From Streptomyces sp. NBC_00582 (GTDB lineage: Bacteria > Actinomycetota > Actinomycetes > Streptomycetales > Streptomycetaceae): a stretch of DNA of 64,000 bases. Location: contig NZ_CP107772.1 of NCBI RefSeq assembly GCF_036345155.1, positions 5,518,001 to 5,582,000 on the forward strand, given 5' to 3'. The notes under the pieces are model-generated. The model saw nothing but the letters and a program-made list of their open reading frames with translations, was not told the origin of the DNA and did not search any database. Of the stretch, positions 1 through 9,290 are shown piece by piece; the stretch's first letter is position 1, and each line of letters starts with the position of its first letter. The position numbers were made by a program, and so were the translations under genes.

Positions 1-1058
1 CCGGCGTCCCGGTCGACGGCGATCACGCGCGCCCCTGCCTCGGCGAACGCGAGCGCCGTGGCCCGTCCGATGCCGCTGCCCGCACCCGTCACCAGCACCA
101 ACTGCCCGCCGAAACGGTCCGCGTGGCGCCCGGTGGCCTGCGGCGCCGGCTCCCCGGTGGCCTCGACGGACATGACGAACTCCGAGATCCAGGAGGCGAC
201 CCGGTCGGGGCGCGTCCGGGGGATCCAGTGCTTCGCGGGAAGCGTGCGCCGCACCAACGTCGGCGCCCACCGCTCCAGTTCGTCGTACAGCCGCTCCGAC
301 AGGAACGCGTCGCCCAGAGGCGTGATGAGCTGCACGGGCACGTGCGCGTGCGCGTCGGGACGCGGGCGGCGCAGCCGGTTCCGTACGTTGTCCCGGTACA
401 ACCAGGCGCCGTTGGCCGCGTCCGACGGCAGGGACGAGGTCGGGTAGCCGTCGCCCGGCACCTTCTCCACGCGGGCCAGGATCGCCGGCCAGCGCTTGCC
501 GAGCGGGCCGCGCCAGGCCAGTTCGGGCAGTGCGGGGGTGTGCAGCAGGTACACGTACCAGGACTTGGCCCCCTGGCCCAGGAGTTGACCGACCCGGCGC
601 GGAGTGGGCCTGGTGAGGCGCTGGTTGATCCAGTGGCCGAAGTGGTCGAGGGACGGCCCGGACATCGAGGTGAAGGACGCGATCCGGCCCCGGGTGCGCT
701 CCACGGTCACGAACTCCCAGGACTGCACCGACCCCCAGTCGTGCCCCACCAGATGCACCGGCCGGTCCGGGCTGACCGTGTCCACCACCGCCAGGAAGTC
801 GTCCGTCAGCTTCTCCAGGGTGAACCCGCCCCGCAGCGGCCTCGGCGCGCTGGACCGGCCGTGGCCCCGGACGTCGTAGAGCACCACGTGGAACCGGTCG
901 GCGAGCCGGACCGCGACCTCGGACCACACCTCCTTGCTGTCCGGGTAGCCGTGCACCAGCACGACCACCGGCCGCCCGGGTTCCCCCAGCTCGGCCACGC
1001 ACAGCTCTATCCCGCCGGTCCGCACCCACCGCTCGCGCGCGCTCTGGAGCACCGTCAC
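1..1058 (-). CDS. EphD-like alpha/beta hydrolase-SDR fusion (3' end off window)
   Basis: The leftward frame begins with an alpha/beta hydrolase domain and runs into a short-chain dehydrogenase domain cut by the window edge. Near residue 37 is HGYPDS, and further on is GHDWGS, a nucleophile elbow with Asp as in epoxide hydrolases. At positions 1-57 the frame reads the Rossmann loop TGAGSGIG. This order resembles mycobacterial EphD (family knowledge). The reaction is unknown, probably hydrolysis plus NAD(P)-dependent oxidoreduction of a lipid-like substrate. GTG 1058 follows a GGAGGGG at 1061-1067 very closely; GTG 1052, in the same frame, has better spacing. The gene is transcribed away from the ABC operon. 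About 350 codons are visible and the catalytic SDR Tyr/Lys lie outside. Confidence 0.75.
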   Translation of the reverse strand, partial: MTVLQSARERWVRTGGIELCVAELGEPGRPVVVLVHGYPDSKEVWSEVAVRLADRFHVVLYDVRGHGRSSAPRPLRGGFTLEKLTDDFLAVVDTVSPDRPVHLVGHDWGSVQSWEFVTVERTRGRIASFTSMSGPSLDHFGHWINQRLTRPTPRRVGQLLGQGAKSWYVYLLHTPALPELAWRGPLGKRWPAILARVEKVPGDGYPTSSLPSDAANGAWLYRDNVRNRLRRPRPDAHAHVPVQLITPLGDAFLSERLYDELERWAPTLVRRTLPAKHWIPRTRPDRVASWISEFVMSVEATGEPAPQATGRHADRFGGQLVLVTGAGSGIGRATALAFAEAGARVIAVDRDA

Positions 1059-1358
1059 TTCCCCTCCGCTTTCGCCGCCGTCCTCGCATCCCTCCAGTAC
1101 GGGCGCCGTGTCCGGGATGTACGGCATCCCGGCTCCGGCCGGGCCGACTGCGGTACGCGTCCGTAACGTGACCACGCCGAATCTGACACTTGTTAGAGAA
1201 AGCGTCAATAGGGCGGTCCGCGACCGGGAGACGGGCGGCCCCGTAACTCTCAAGAAGGGTGTCCCCCTACGGGCCCGTACATCTGAGGTCTGAGGCGAAG
1301 ACGGCTCTGAGGTCTGACGATGTCCGTGGCGTGCGTCACTACATTCGAAGCTGTGACT
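1059..1358. promoter_or_regulatory. divergent intergenic region with 12-bp direct repeat
   Basis: This gap of about 300 bp separates two divergent transcription units and should hold both promoters. TCTGAGGTCTGA occurs at 1282-1293 and again at 1306-1317, a perfect 12-bp direct repeat with 24-bp period, so TCTGA recurs four times. It lies 40-75 bp upstream of the ABC start and could be an operator. No clear -35/-10 pair is visible. Confidence 0.45.
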
Positions 1359-2348
1359 GTGATCGCGACCGAAAGCCTGAGCAAGCGGTTCCCCCGGGTG
1401 ACCGCGCTCGACCGGCTGTCCGTGGACATCGGAGCCGGTGTGACCGGACTCGTCGGAGCCAACGGCGCCGGCAAGTCCACGCTCATCAAGATCCTGCTGG
1501 GTCTCTCGCCCGCCACCGAGGGCCGCGCCGAGGTGCTCGGCCTCGACGTGGCCACCAAGGGCGCCGCCATCCGCGAGCGGGTCGGCTACATGCCGGAACA
1601 CGACTGCCTGCCGCCCGACGTCTCGGCCACCGAGTTCGTCGTGCACATGGCCCGTATGTCCGGCCTGCCGCCCGCCGCCGCGCGCGAGCGCACCGCGGAC
1701 ACCCTGCGCCACGTCGGGCTGTACGAGGAGCGCTACCGCCCCATCGGCGGCTACTCCACGGGCATGAAACAGCGCGTCAAACTCGCCCAGGCCCTGGTGC
1801 ACGACCCGCAGCTCGTCTTCCTCGACGAGCCGACCAACGGTCTCGACCCGGTCGGCCGCGACGAGATGCTCGGCCTCATCCGCCGCATCCACACCGACTT
1901 CGGCATCTCGGTCCTGGTCACCTCCCACCTCCTGGGCGAACTGGAGCGCACCTGCGACCACGTCGTGGTCGTCGACGGCGGCAAGCTCCTGCGCTCCAGC
2001 TCCACCACCGACTTCACCCAGACCACCACCACGCTGGCGATCGAGGTCACCGACACCGACGACCACCCCGACGGCACCCGCGCGGTCCGCGACGCGCTCC
2101 ACGCGCGCGGGGTGGAGATCGTGGAGTCCGGCGCGGGCCTGCCCGGTGCCGGCCACATCCTCCTGCTGACCGCCCAGGGCGAGGACACCTACGACCTCGT
2201 CCGCGACGTGGTCGCCGACCTCGGCCTCGGCCTGGTCCGCATGGAGCAGCGCCGGCACCACATCTCCGAGGTCTTCACCGACACCGCGGACAGCCGGACG
2301 ACAGACGGCGACACCACCAGGAAGGAGGCCGTCGGCCATGGCGGTTGA
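1359..2348 (+). CDS. ABC transporter ATP-binding protein (first of operon)
   Basis: Cytoplasmic ATPase of a transporter. Walker A is GANGAGKST, the signature is YSTGMKQRV (a variant common in the ABC-2 export/drug class), and Walker B is LVFLDEPTNGLD. A C-terminal extension of about 90 residues follows the H-loop region. The frame is open from ATG 1320, but GTG 1359 (VIATESLSKRF) has GAAG eight bases upstream and starts right at the conserved domain, so I prefer it (329 aa). Its 3' end overlaps the next permease gene by 11 bp. With the following permease, ATPase and permease genes it forms a two-ATPase, two-permease operon. The substrate cannot be read from sequence. Confidence 0.85.
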   Translation: MIATESLSKRFPRVTALDRLSVDIGAGVTGLVGANGAGKSTLIKILLGLSPATEGRAEVLGLDVATKGAAIRERVGYMPEHDCLPPDVSATEFVVHMARMSGLPPAAARERTADTLRHVGLYEERYRPIGGYSTGMKQRVKLAQALVHDPQLVFLDEPTNGLDPVGRDEMLGLIRRIHTDFGISVLVTSHLLGELERTCDHVVVVDGGKLLRSSSTTDFTQTTTTLAIEVTDTDDHPDGTRAVRDALHARGVEIVESGAGLPGAGHILLLTAQGEDTYDLVRDVVADLGLGLVRMEQRRHHISEVFTDTADSRTTDGDTTRKEAVGHGG

Positions 2349-3246
2349 CCAGCCCGTCACCACCCCCGCGGGTGACCAGACCCGCATCCACAACATCGGC
2401 TACCGCAGCTACGACGGCCCCCGCCTCGGCCGCGCCTACGCCCGCCGCTCCCTGTACTCGCAGTCCCTGCGCGGCGCCTACGGCCTCGGCCGCTCGGTGA
2501 AGTCCAAGGTGCTGCCGATGCTGCTGTTCGTGGTGATGTGCGTGCCCGCGGCCATCATGGTCGCCGTCGCGGTCGCCACGAAGGCCAAGGAACTCCCCGT
2601 CGACTACCCGCGCTACGCGATCATCATGCAGGCCGTCATCAGCCTGTACGTCGCCTCGCAGGCGCCCCAGTCCGTCTCCCGCGACCTGCGCTTCAAGACC
2701 GTCCCGCTGTACTTCTCCCGGCCCATCGAGACCGCGGACTACGTACGCGCCAAGTACGCGGCACTGGCCTCGGCGCTGTTCATCCTCACCGCCGCCCCGC
2801 TGCTCGTGCTCTACATCGGCGCGCTGCTGGCCAAGCTCGACTTCGCCGACCAGACCAAGGGATTCGCTCAGGGACTCGTCTCCGTGGCACTGCTCTCACT
2901 GCTCTTCGCCGGCATCGGCCTCGTCATCGCCTCGGTGACCCCCCGCCGCGGCTTCGGCATCGCGGCCGTCATCGCCGTCCTGACCATCTCCTACGGCGCC
3001 GTCTCCACCCTCCAGGCCATCGCCGACTCCCAGAACAGCACCGACGCCGTCCCCTGGATCGGACTGTTCTCGCCGGTCACGCTCATCGACGGCGTCCAGT
3101 CCGCGTTCCTCGGCGCCGCCTCGGCCTACCCCGGCGCCGCGGGCCCGAGCACCGGTGAGGGCGTCGTCTTCGTCCTCGCCGTCCTCGGTCTGATCGCCGC
3201 CAGCTACGGCCTCCTGATGCGCCGCTACCGGAAGGTGGGCCTGTGA
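2338..3246 (+). CDS. ABC transporter permease (ABC-2 type)
   Basis: Integral membrane subunit of 302 aa with about six hydrophobic segments, starting near residue 60 (VLPMLLFVVMCVPAAIMVAV). The soluble N-terminus has the IGYRSYDGPRLGR-type stretch seen in actinobacterial ABC-2 permeases. ATG 2338 lies inside the end of the preceding ATPase gene, and the stop overlaps the next GTG start at 3243, so translation is probably coupled. It should pair with one or both neighbouring ATPases to form an exporter. Substrate unknown. Confidence 0.82.
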   Translation: MAVDQPVTTPAGDQTRIHNIGYRSYDGPRLGRAYARRSLYSQSLRGAYGLGRSVKSKVLPMLLFVVMCVPAAIMVAVAVATKAKELPVDYPRYAIIMQAVISLYVASQAPQSVSRDLRFKTVPLYFSRPIETADYVRAKYAALASALFILTAAPLLVLYIGALLAKLDFADQTKGFAQGLVSVALLSLLFAGIGLVIASVTPRRGFGIAAVIAVLTISYGAVSTLQAIADSQNSTDAVPWIGLFSPVTLIDGVQSAFLGAASAYPGAAGPSTGEGVVFVLAVLGLIAASYGLLMRRYRKVGL

Positions 3247-4154
3247 CCACGCTCCACATCGACCATGTCTCCCGCTGGTTCGGCAACGTGGTCGCCGTCA
3301 ACGACATCACCATGACCATCGGCCCCGGAGTCACCGGTCTGCTCGGTCCCAACGGCGCCGGAAAGTCCACCCTCATCAACATGATGGGCGGCTTCCTCGC
3401 CCCCTCCACCGGCACCGTCACCCTCGACGGACAGCAGGTCTGGCGCAACGAGGACATCTACCGGCACATCGGCATCGTCCCCGAGCGCGAGGCGATGTAC
3501 GACTTCCTCACCGGCCGCGAGTTCGTCGTCGCCAACGCCGAACTGCACGGCCTCGGCGACAAGGCCGCCCAACGGGCCCTGGCCACCGTCGAGATGGAGT
3601 ACGCGCAGGACCGCAGGATCGCGACCTACTCCAAGGGCATGCGGCAGCGCGTGAAGATGGCGAGCGCCCTCGTCCACGACCCCTCGCTGCTCCTGCTCGA
3701 CGAGCCCTTCAACGGCATGGACCCCCGCCAGCGCATGCAGCTCATGGACCTGCTGCGGCGCATGGGCGACGAGGGCCGCACGGTGCTGTTCTCCTCGCAC
3801 ATCCTCGAAGAGGTCGAACAGCTCGCCTGGCACATCGAGGTCGTCGTCGCCGGACGGCACGCGGCCAGCGGTGACTTCCGCAAGATCCGCCGCCTGATGA
3901 CCGACCGCCCGCACCGCTATCTGGTGCGCTCCAGCGACGACCGCGCCCTCGCGGCCGCGCTGATCGCCGACCCGTCGACCTCCGGTATCGAGGTGGACCT
4001 GGCGGAGGGCGCGCTGCGCGTCCAGGCCGTCGACTTCGGCCGCTTCACGACCCTGCTGCCGAAGGTCGCCAGGGACCACGGCATCCGGCTGCTGACGGTC
4101 TCGCCGTCCGACGAGTCCCTTGAGTCCGTGTTCTCGTACCTGGTCGCGGCGTAG
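3243..4154 (+). CDS. ABC transporter ATP-binding protein (second of operon)
   Basis: Second ATPase of the operon, 303 aa. It shows Walker A GPNGAGKST, signature YSKGMRQRV, Walker B LLLLDEPFNGMD and the switch region SSHILEEVE. GTG 3243 overlaps the upstream stop (GTGA). It is clearly related to the first ATPase but diverged, so the operon may encode a heteromeric transporter or two half-modules that arose by duplication. The gene ends 10 bp before the start of the last permease. Confidence 0.85.
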   Translation: MTTLHIDHVSRWFGNVVAVNDITMTIGPGVTGLLGPNGAGKSTLINMMGGFLAPSTGTVTLDGQQVWRNEDIYRHIGIVPEREAMYDFLTGREFVVANAELHGLGDKAAQRALATVEMEYAQDRRIATYSKGMRQRVKMASALVHDPSLLLLDEPFNGMDPRQRMQLMDLLRRMGDEGRTVLFSSHILEEVEQLAWHIEVVVAGRHAASGDFRKIRRLMTDRPHRYLVRSSDDRALAAALIADPSTSGIEVDLAEGALRVQAVDFGRFTTLLPKVARDHGIRLLTVSPSDESLESVFSYLVAA

Positions 4155-4164
4155 GAGGCCGAAG

Positions 4165-4884
4165 ATGTACGACCCCACAGTCGCCCGGCTCACCTACCGG
4201 GCCCTGCTCGGCCGCCGTCGGGCCCTCATCCTGGGCGCCCTGCCCCTGCTGCTGATCGCGATCTCCGTGGTCGTCCGGGCCCTGACCGGCGCCGACGACC
4301 AGACGGCCGCCGACCTGCTGGGCGGTCTCGGGCTGGCCACGATGGTGCCGATCATCGGTGTCATCGCCGGCACCGGCGCGATCGGCCCGGAGATCGACGA
4401 CGGCTCCGTGGTCTACCTGCTGTCCAAGCCCATCAAACGGCCGACGATCATCTTCACCAAGCTGATCGTGGCGATCGCGGTGACGATGGTGTTCTCGGCC
4501 CTGCCGACGCTGATCGCCGGTTTCATCCTCAACGGCAACGGCCAGCAGATCGCCGTGGCCTACACGGTCGCGGCCCTGGTCTCCTCCATCGCCTACGCGG
4601 CCCTGTTCCTGCTGCTGGGCACGGTGTCCCGGCACGCGGTGGTCTTCGGGCTCGTCTACGCCCTGGTGTGGGAGGCCCTGTTCGGCTCCCTGGTGCCGGG
4701 CGCGCGCACCCTCAGCGTCCAGCAGTGGTCGCTGGCCGTCGCCCACAAGGTGGCCGGCGGTGACCTGGTCACCTCGGACGTCGGACTGACGACGGCGACG
4801 GTGCTGCTGGTCGTGGTGACCGTCCTGGCCACCTGGTACGCGGGACAGAAGCTGCGGGCGCTGACCCTGGCGGGCGAGGAGTAG
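4165..4884 (+). CDS. ABC transporter permease (last of operon)
   Basis: Membrane subunit of 239 aa with six likely transmembrane segments, the first at about residues 20-40. ATG 4165 is chosen because AGGAGG ends seven bases upstream; the frame is open further upstream but only inside the previous gene. A stretch reading LSKPIKRPTI resembles the first permease's YFSRPIETADY (2338-3246), supporting duplication of an ATPase/permease pair. It closes the operon; no strong terminator is visible before the next gene. Confidence 0.82.
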   Translation: MYDPTVARLTYRALLGRRRALILGALPLLLIAISVVVRALTGADDQTAADLLGGLGLATMVPIIGVIAGTGAIGPEIDDGSVVYLLSKPIKRPTIIFTKLIVAIAVTMVFSALPTLIAGFILNGNGQQIAVAYTVAALVSSIAYAALFLLLGTVSRHAVVFGLVYALVWEALFGSLVPGARTLSVQQWSLAVAHKVAGGDLVTSDVGLTTATVLLVVVTVLATWYAGQKLRALTLAGEE

Positions 4885-4990
4885 AAGGGGAGGGGCGTGG
4901 AGCCGCCGTCGCTCTTGACGGGGGCTTCACCTCCCTCCGGGCACACTGGGCCGAAGGATTACGGCCCATCAGGAGGGCAGGAGGCCGGGG

Positions 4991-5233
4991 ATGGCAGACC
5001 AGACGTCACAGCGCGGCGGGCGCGAGGAATCGGGCGACGAGGCCTGGGACGACCTCGTCCTGGACGAGGACTTCGTCCGGGCCGCCGAGACGTCCGAGCC
5101 GTCCGCGCGGGCCCGGATGCTCGCCGCACGCTGGCGGGCCCAGGAGCCCGAGCCGCAGCCGTGGCGCTCCGACGAGCCGCCCGCCGGCTGGTTCTTCAGC
5201 AAGGCCCGGCGCCGCAGGTGGCGCCGCCGGTAG
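4991..5233 (+). CDS. small acidic/basic hypothetical protein
   Basis: An 80-residue protein not assigned to a named family. The first two thirds are acidic (DEAWDDLVLDEDFVRA) with an Arg-rich helix RARMLAARWRAQ; the last ten residues are almost all Arg/Lys (KARRRRWRRR). GAGGGCAGGAGG lies upstream of ATG 4991 with good spacing. Such short proteins commonly sit near serS in streptomycetes. The split charge could suit a nucleic-acid or membrane-surface contact, but that is speculation. Confidence 0.65.
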   Translation: MADQTSQRGGREESGDEAWDDLVLDEDFVRAAETSEPSARARMLAARWRAQEPEPQPWRSDEPPAGWFFSKARRRRWRRR

Positions 5234-5472
5234 CACACCTGTTTTATTCGGTGGCGCCCAACTCCTCCGCCGGGCAGAGTGGTTGTCGTCCACCACGAGC
5301 TGGGAGAGGAGCGGGGCGATGTCCATGCACGGCAGTACGTCCTGCTCCCGACAGGGCAGCCGGCGACGGGCTTCGGAGTAGTTACCCCTCCATGAAGCCC
5401 CGGTCGCACGGGGAGCTGCCCGGGGCGGCCGCTTCGAGCACGCGATGTCGCTCTCGCGTGGGCCGCCCACCC

Positions 5473-5560
<88 letters not shown>

Positions 5561-5590
5561 AAGACATTGAACACAGGACGAGTGGACCCA

Positions 5591-5666
5591 CCCAGGGGCG
5601 CGGGGCTGTATCGATTTGCGGCTCCGCCGCGTGGGCGCGACCGGCCACGACGGCCCCGCACCCGAA
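5591..5666. repeat. Streptomyces intergenic GC repeat, copy A
   Basis: A short imperfect repeat starting CCCAGGGGCGCGGGGC and continuing through GCGGCTCCGCCGCG to GCACCCG. Close relatives are at 62452 and, more diverged, at 18087. All three lie at the 3' end of genes. The core GCGGCTCCGCCGC can form a small hairpin. Confidence 0.6.
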
Positions 5667-5674
5667 CCCCGACC

Positions 5675-6493
5675 TCAGCCCAGCAGACGCTCCAGCACCA
5701 CCGCGACGCCGTCCTCGTCGTGGGAGGACGTCACCTCGTCGGCGACGGCCTTCAGCTCCTCATGGGCGTTGGCCATGGCCACCCCCCGCGAGGCCCAGGC
5801 GAACAGGGGAATGTCGTTGGGCATGTCGCCGAAGGCGATGGTCTCGGCGGCCTTCACGCCCAGTCGGCGGGCCGCCAGGGAGAGCCCCGTCGCCTTGGAC
5901 AGCCCCAGGGGCAGCAGCTCCACGATGCCCGCACCGGCCATCGCCACGGTCACGAAGCCGCCCGCGGCCCGGCGGGCGGCATCCGCCAGCTCGTCGTCCG
6001 TGAGCGTCGGATGCTGGATGTAGATCTTGCTGAGCGGGGCGACCCACAGATCGGACGCGTCCGTGAACGGGGTCGAGGGCAGTTTGCCGGTGACCGAGTA
6101 GCCGGGCCCGACCAGCACATCGCCGTCCAGCCCGTCCCGGCTCGCCGCCAGATACAGCGGGCCGACCTCCGACTCGATCTTCGCGAGGGCCACTCCGGCG
6201 AGCTGCCGGTCCAGGGTCACGGAGGTCAGCAGGCGGTGCGCACCGGCGTCGTACACCTGTGCGCCCTGGCCGCAGACCGCGAGGCCCTCGTAGCCGAGGT
6301 CGTCGAGGATGTGCCGGGTCCAGGGGACCCCGCGCCCGGTGACGACGATGTGCGCCGCGCCCGCCGCGGTGGCGGCGGCGAGCGCGTCACGGGTGCGTCG
6401 TGAGACGGACTCGTCGGAGCGCAGGAGCGTTCCGTCGAGGTCGGTCGCGATCAACCGGTAGGGGAACCCCCCGGAGAAGGACGCGGTGCTCAC
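5675..6493 (-). CDS. HAD-superfamily Cof-type phosphatase
   Basis: A cytoplasmic HAD hydrolase of 272 aa. Motif I is DLDGTLL near residue 18 (nucleophile Asp), and motif IV is [10 protein letters not shown] near the C-terminus; the large cap insert between them fits the Cof/IIB type acting on phosphorylated small molecules. GTG 6493 overlaps the serS stop as GTGA, so the two genes are translationally linked. The open frame further upstream only runs through serS out of frame and is discarded. The substrate is unknown. Confidence 0.85.
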   Translation of the reverse strand: MSTASFSGGFPYRLIATDLDGTLLRSDESVSRRTRDALAAATAAGAAHIVVTGRGVPWTRHILDDLGYEGLAVCGQGAQVYDAGAHRLLTSVTLDRQLAGVALAKIESEVGPLYLAASRDGLDGDVLVGPGYSVTGKLPSTPFTDASDLWVAPLSKIYIQHPTLTDDELADAARRAAGGFVTVAMAGAGIVELLPLGLSKATGLSLAARRLGVKAAETIAFGDMPNDIPLFAWASRGVAMANAHEELKAVADEVTSSHDEDGVAVVLERLLG

Positions 6494-7767
6494 TTGGCGG
6501 TCGGCTCCAGGACCTCTCGGCCGCCGAGGTAGGGGCGCAGCACCTCGGGCACCCGCACCGAACCGTCGGCCTGCTGGTGGTTCTCCAGGATCGCGACGAT
6601 CGTGCGCGGGACGGCGCACAGGGTGCCGTTCAGCGTGGCCAGCGGACGGACCTGCTTGCCCTCGCGGACGCGGATCGACAGCCGGCGGGACTGGAACTCG
6701 GTGCAGTCCGAGGTCGAGGTCAGCTCGCGGTACTTGCCCTGGGTCGGGATCCAGGCCTCGCAGTCGAACTTGCGGGCCGCCGAGGCACCGAGGTCACCCG
6801 TGGCGACGTCGATCACCCGGAACGGCAGCTCCAGCGAGGTCAGCCACTGCTTCTCCCACTCCAGCAGACGCTGGTGCTCGGCCTGCGAGTCCTCGGGGGA
6901 GACGTAGGAGAACATCTCGACCTTGTCGAACTGGTGGACCCGGAAGATGCCCTTGGTGTCCTTGCCGTGCGAACCGGCCTCGCGGCGGAAGCAGGGCGAG
7001 AAACCGGCGTAGCGCAGCGGGAGGCGCTCGGCGTCGATGATCTCGTCCATGTGGTACGCGGCGAGCGGCACCTCGGAGGTCCCGACCAGGTAGAGGTCGT
7101 CCTTGTCGAGGTGGTAGACGTCCTGGGCCGCCTGGCCGAGGAAGCCGGTGCCCGCCATCGACTGGGGGCGGACCAGGGCCGGGGTGAGCATCGGGGTGAA
7201 GCCGGCCGCCGTGGCCTGGGCGATCGCCGCGTTGACCAGGGCCAGCTCCAGCAGGGCGCCGACGCCGGTCAGGAAGTAGAAGCGGGAGCCGGAGACCTTC
7301 GCGCCGCGCTCGACGTCGATCGCGCCGAGGATCTGGCCGAGCTCCAGGTGGTCCTTGGGCTCGAAGCCCTCGGCGTCGAAGTCGCGGATCGTGCCGTGCG
7401 TCTCGAGGGTGACGAAGTCCTCCTCGCCGCCGACGGGCACGCCGGGGTGGACGAGGTTGCCGAGCCTGAGCAGCAGTTCCTGGGTCTCGGCGTCCGCCGC
7501 GTCCCGGTCGGCGTCGGCCGCCTTGACGTCGGTCTTGAGCTGCTCGGCGCGCTTCAGCAGCTCGGCCTTCTCCTCGGGGGAGGCCTTGGGGATCAGCTTG
7601 CCGAGCGACTTCTGCTCGTTGCGCAGTTCGTCGAAGCGGACGCCGGACGACCTGCGCCGCTCGTCGGCGGACAGGAGAGCGTCGACGAGCGCGACGTCCT
7701 CTCCACGGGCGCGCTGGGACGCGCGCACACGGTCGGGGTCCTCACGGAGCAGGCGAAGGTCAATCAC
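6490..7767 (-). CDS. serS: seryl-tRNA synthetase
   Basis: Charges tRNA-Ser with serine in the cytoplasm. 425 aa, the usual bacterial length. An N-terminal coiled-coil arm (residues about 30-110, [17 protein letters not shown] onward) precedes the class II core with [10 protein letters not shown], motif 2 [14 protein letters not shown] and motif 3 ending in RPYLGG. GTG 7767 gives [10 protein letters not shown], the conserved N-terminus; the frame is open further upstream but without family similarity. A serine tRNA gene lies 930 bp beyond its end, and a downstream HAD gene overlaps its stop. Confidence 0.97.
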   Translation of the reverse strand: MIDLRLLREDPDRVRASQRARGEDVALVDALLSADERRRSSGVRFDELRNEQKSLGKLIPKASPEEKAELLKRAEQLKTDVKAADADRDAADAETQELLLRLGNLVHPGVPVGGEEDFVTLETHGTIRDFDAEGFEPKDHLELGQILGAIDVERGAKVSGSRFYFLTGVGALLELALVNAAIAQATAAGFTPMLTPALVRPQSMAGTGFLGQAAQDVYHLDKDDLYLVGTSEVPLAAYHMDEIIDAERLPLRYAGFSPCFRREAGSHGKDTKGIFRVHQFDKVEMFSYVSPEDSQAEHQRLLEWEKQWLTSLELPFRVIDVATGDLGASAARKFDCEAWIPTQGKYRELTSTSDCTEFQSRRLSIRVREGKQVRPLATLNGTLCAVPRTIVAILENHQQADGSVRVPEVLRPYLGGREVLEPTAK

Positions 7768-8306
7768 GCGGTCAAGGCTACCGGTGTGTGGTTGCGGCTC
7801 ACGACTCGCTATTCCGAACCGCGCGCCGTACGTTCCGAATCGTGGCTTACGTTCCGTTGTGGGGTAATTGCCGAGCGTGTCAAGGAAAAGTGTCTCATTC
7901 CCTGGGACGGGGCAGGTGGTGGGCGTCGCGTTGACTCGACTTCCTTGTGCGGGCCCGAACTTGGGGGCGGAGTGGGGAGCGGAGTTGTCCACAGGGATCC
8001 ACACCCCGAGTGAGTTATCCACAGGGTGTGCGAAAGGTCTGTGGACATCGGAATGGATCATTCCAAGTCGCCTCGGTGATACGAGGAATTCCCGTTCCCG
8101 GTGCCCTTCGCCCCCACTTTCGAGTGGAAATGGGTCGCCCCAAAGGATTGATCGAAGGAAACGGGTGGACGAAGGGTGATGTGTGCGGCTGTGGGCGCGC
8201 TTAAGCGCTCCAGGGCGATTTGTCGACTGGATGACGCTTCGATGTCGACTTGTCCCCAGGTCGAGAAGCCCACCTGTGGATAACTTCTGTGGATAACAGG
8301 GCGGGG
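7768..8306. promoter_or_regulatory. intergenic region with DnaA-box cluster
   Basis: A 539-bp non-coding stretch between serS (its promoter must be here) and the 3' end of pheA. It holds TTGTCCACA at 7985-7993, TTATCCACA at 8015-8023, ATGTCCACA (minus strand) near 8040-8048, and TGTGGATAA (inverted TTATCCACA) at 8275-8283 and 8288-8296. TTGTCCCCA near 8249 is a weaker match. These fit the streptomycete DnaA consensus TTGTCCACA and its E. coli-like variant. No dnaA or dnaN is adjacent, so this is not the usual oriC layout. Confidence 0.7.
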
Positions 8307-9239
8307 CTAGAAGCGGCCGTCCTGGCAGCGCGCCACCCAGTCCGCCGCCGCCACGAACTCCCCGTCCGAGGTGCCCGTCAGCGGAGCCGGTACGTCCGCC
8401 ACGGTCACGTCCGCCCGCGGGTACGAACCGAGGAAGCGCACATCGCGGCAGATCCGCTTCAGCCCCATCAGCGCGTCCGCCACCCGGCGGTCGGTGATGT
8501 GCCCCTCCGCGTCGATGCAGAAGCAGTAGTTGCCGATGCCCGCGCCCGTCGGCCGGGACTGCAGCACCATGAGGTTGACGCCACGGGTGGCGAACTCGCC
8601 CAGCAGATCGCGCAGCCCGCCGGGGTGGTCGTCGCGCTGCCACAGCACGACCGACGTCTTGTCCGCGCCCGTCGGCGCCGCGGGCCGGGCGGGCCGGCCG
8701 ACGAGCACGAACCGGGTCTGGGCGTTCTCGGCGTCGTGGATCCCGGTCTCCAGGGCCACCAGGCCATAACGGGCGGCCGCGAACTCGCCCGCGAACGCCG
8801 CGTCGTAACGGCCCTCCTGGACCAGCCGTGCGGCGTCCGCGTTCGAGGCGGCGGACTCCCAGACGGCGTCGGGGAGGTTCGCCCGCAGCCAGTTGCGCAC
8901 CTGCGGCTGGGCGGCCGGATGCGCGGAGACCGTCTTGATGTCCGACAGTGAGGTGCCCGGCCGGACCAGCAGCGCGAAGGTGATCGACAGCAGCACCTCG
9001 CGGTAGATCATCAGCGGCTCGCCCGCGACCAGCTCGTCCAGGGTGGTGGTGATGCCGCCCTCGACCGAGTTCTCGATCGGCACGAACGCGGCCTCGGCCT
9101 CACCGCCGCGCACCGCGTCGAGCGCGGACTGCACGGACACGTACGGGACAAGCTGCCGGGTGGCGGTCTCCGGAAGCGTACGCAGGGCGACCTCCGTGAA
9201 GGTGCCCTCGGGGCCGAGATACGCATAGCTCGCTGGCAT
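8307..9239 (-). CDS. pheA: prephenate dehydratase
   Basis: Converts prephenate to phenylpyruvate in phenylalanine synthesis. 310 aa: a two-lobed catalytic domain starting [16 protein letters not shown], with [11 protein letters not shown] and the catalytic TRF motif ([10 protein letters not shown]) near residue 175, then an ACT regulatory domain with QSRPTG, the counterpart of the phenylalanine-binding ESRP motif. There is no fused chorismate mutase, as in other actinobacteria. ATG 9239 begins the family N-terminus. Confidence 0.95.
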   Translation of the reverse strand: MPASYAYLGPEGTFTEVALRTLPETATRQLVPYVSVQSALDAVRGGEAEAAFVPIENSVEGGITTTLDELVAGEPLMIYREVLLSITFALLVRPGTSLSDIKTVSAHPAAQPQVRNWLRANLPDAVWESAASNADAARLVQEGRYDAAFAGEFAAARYGLVALETGIHDAENAQTRFVLVGRPARPAAPTGADKTSVVLWQRDDHPGGLRDLLGEFATRGVNLMVLQSRPTGAGIGNYCFCIDAEGHITDRRVADALMGLKRICRDVRFLGSYPRADVTVADVPAPLTGTSDGEFVAAADWVARCQDGRF

Positions 9240-9290
9240 GACCTCACCCTAATGGCCCTCGCGACCCCGGCGGCCCCGGAGCGGACCGTC

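Noticed and set aside
7985..8296. DnaA-box region as the chromosomal origin itself
   Set aside because: Only about five boxes are present, and dnaA, dnaN and rpmH are not adjacent, whereas streptomycete oriC carries many more boxes between dnaA and dnaN.
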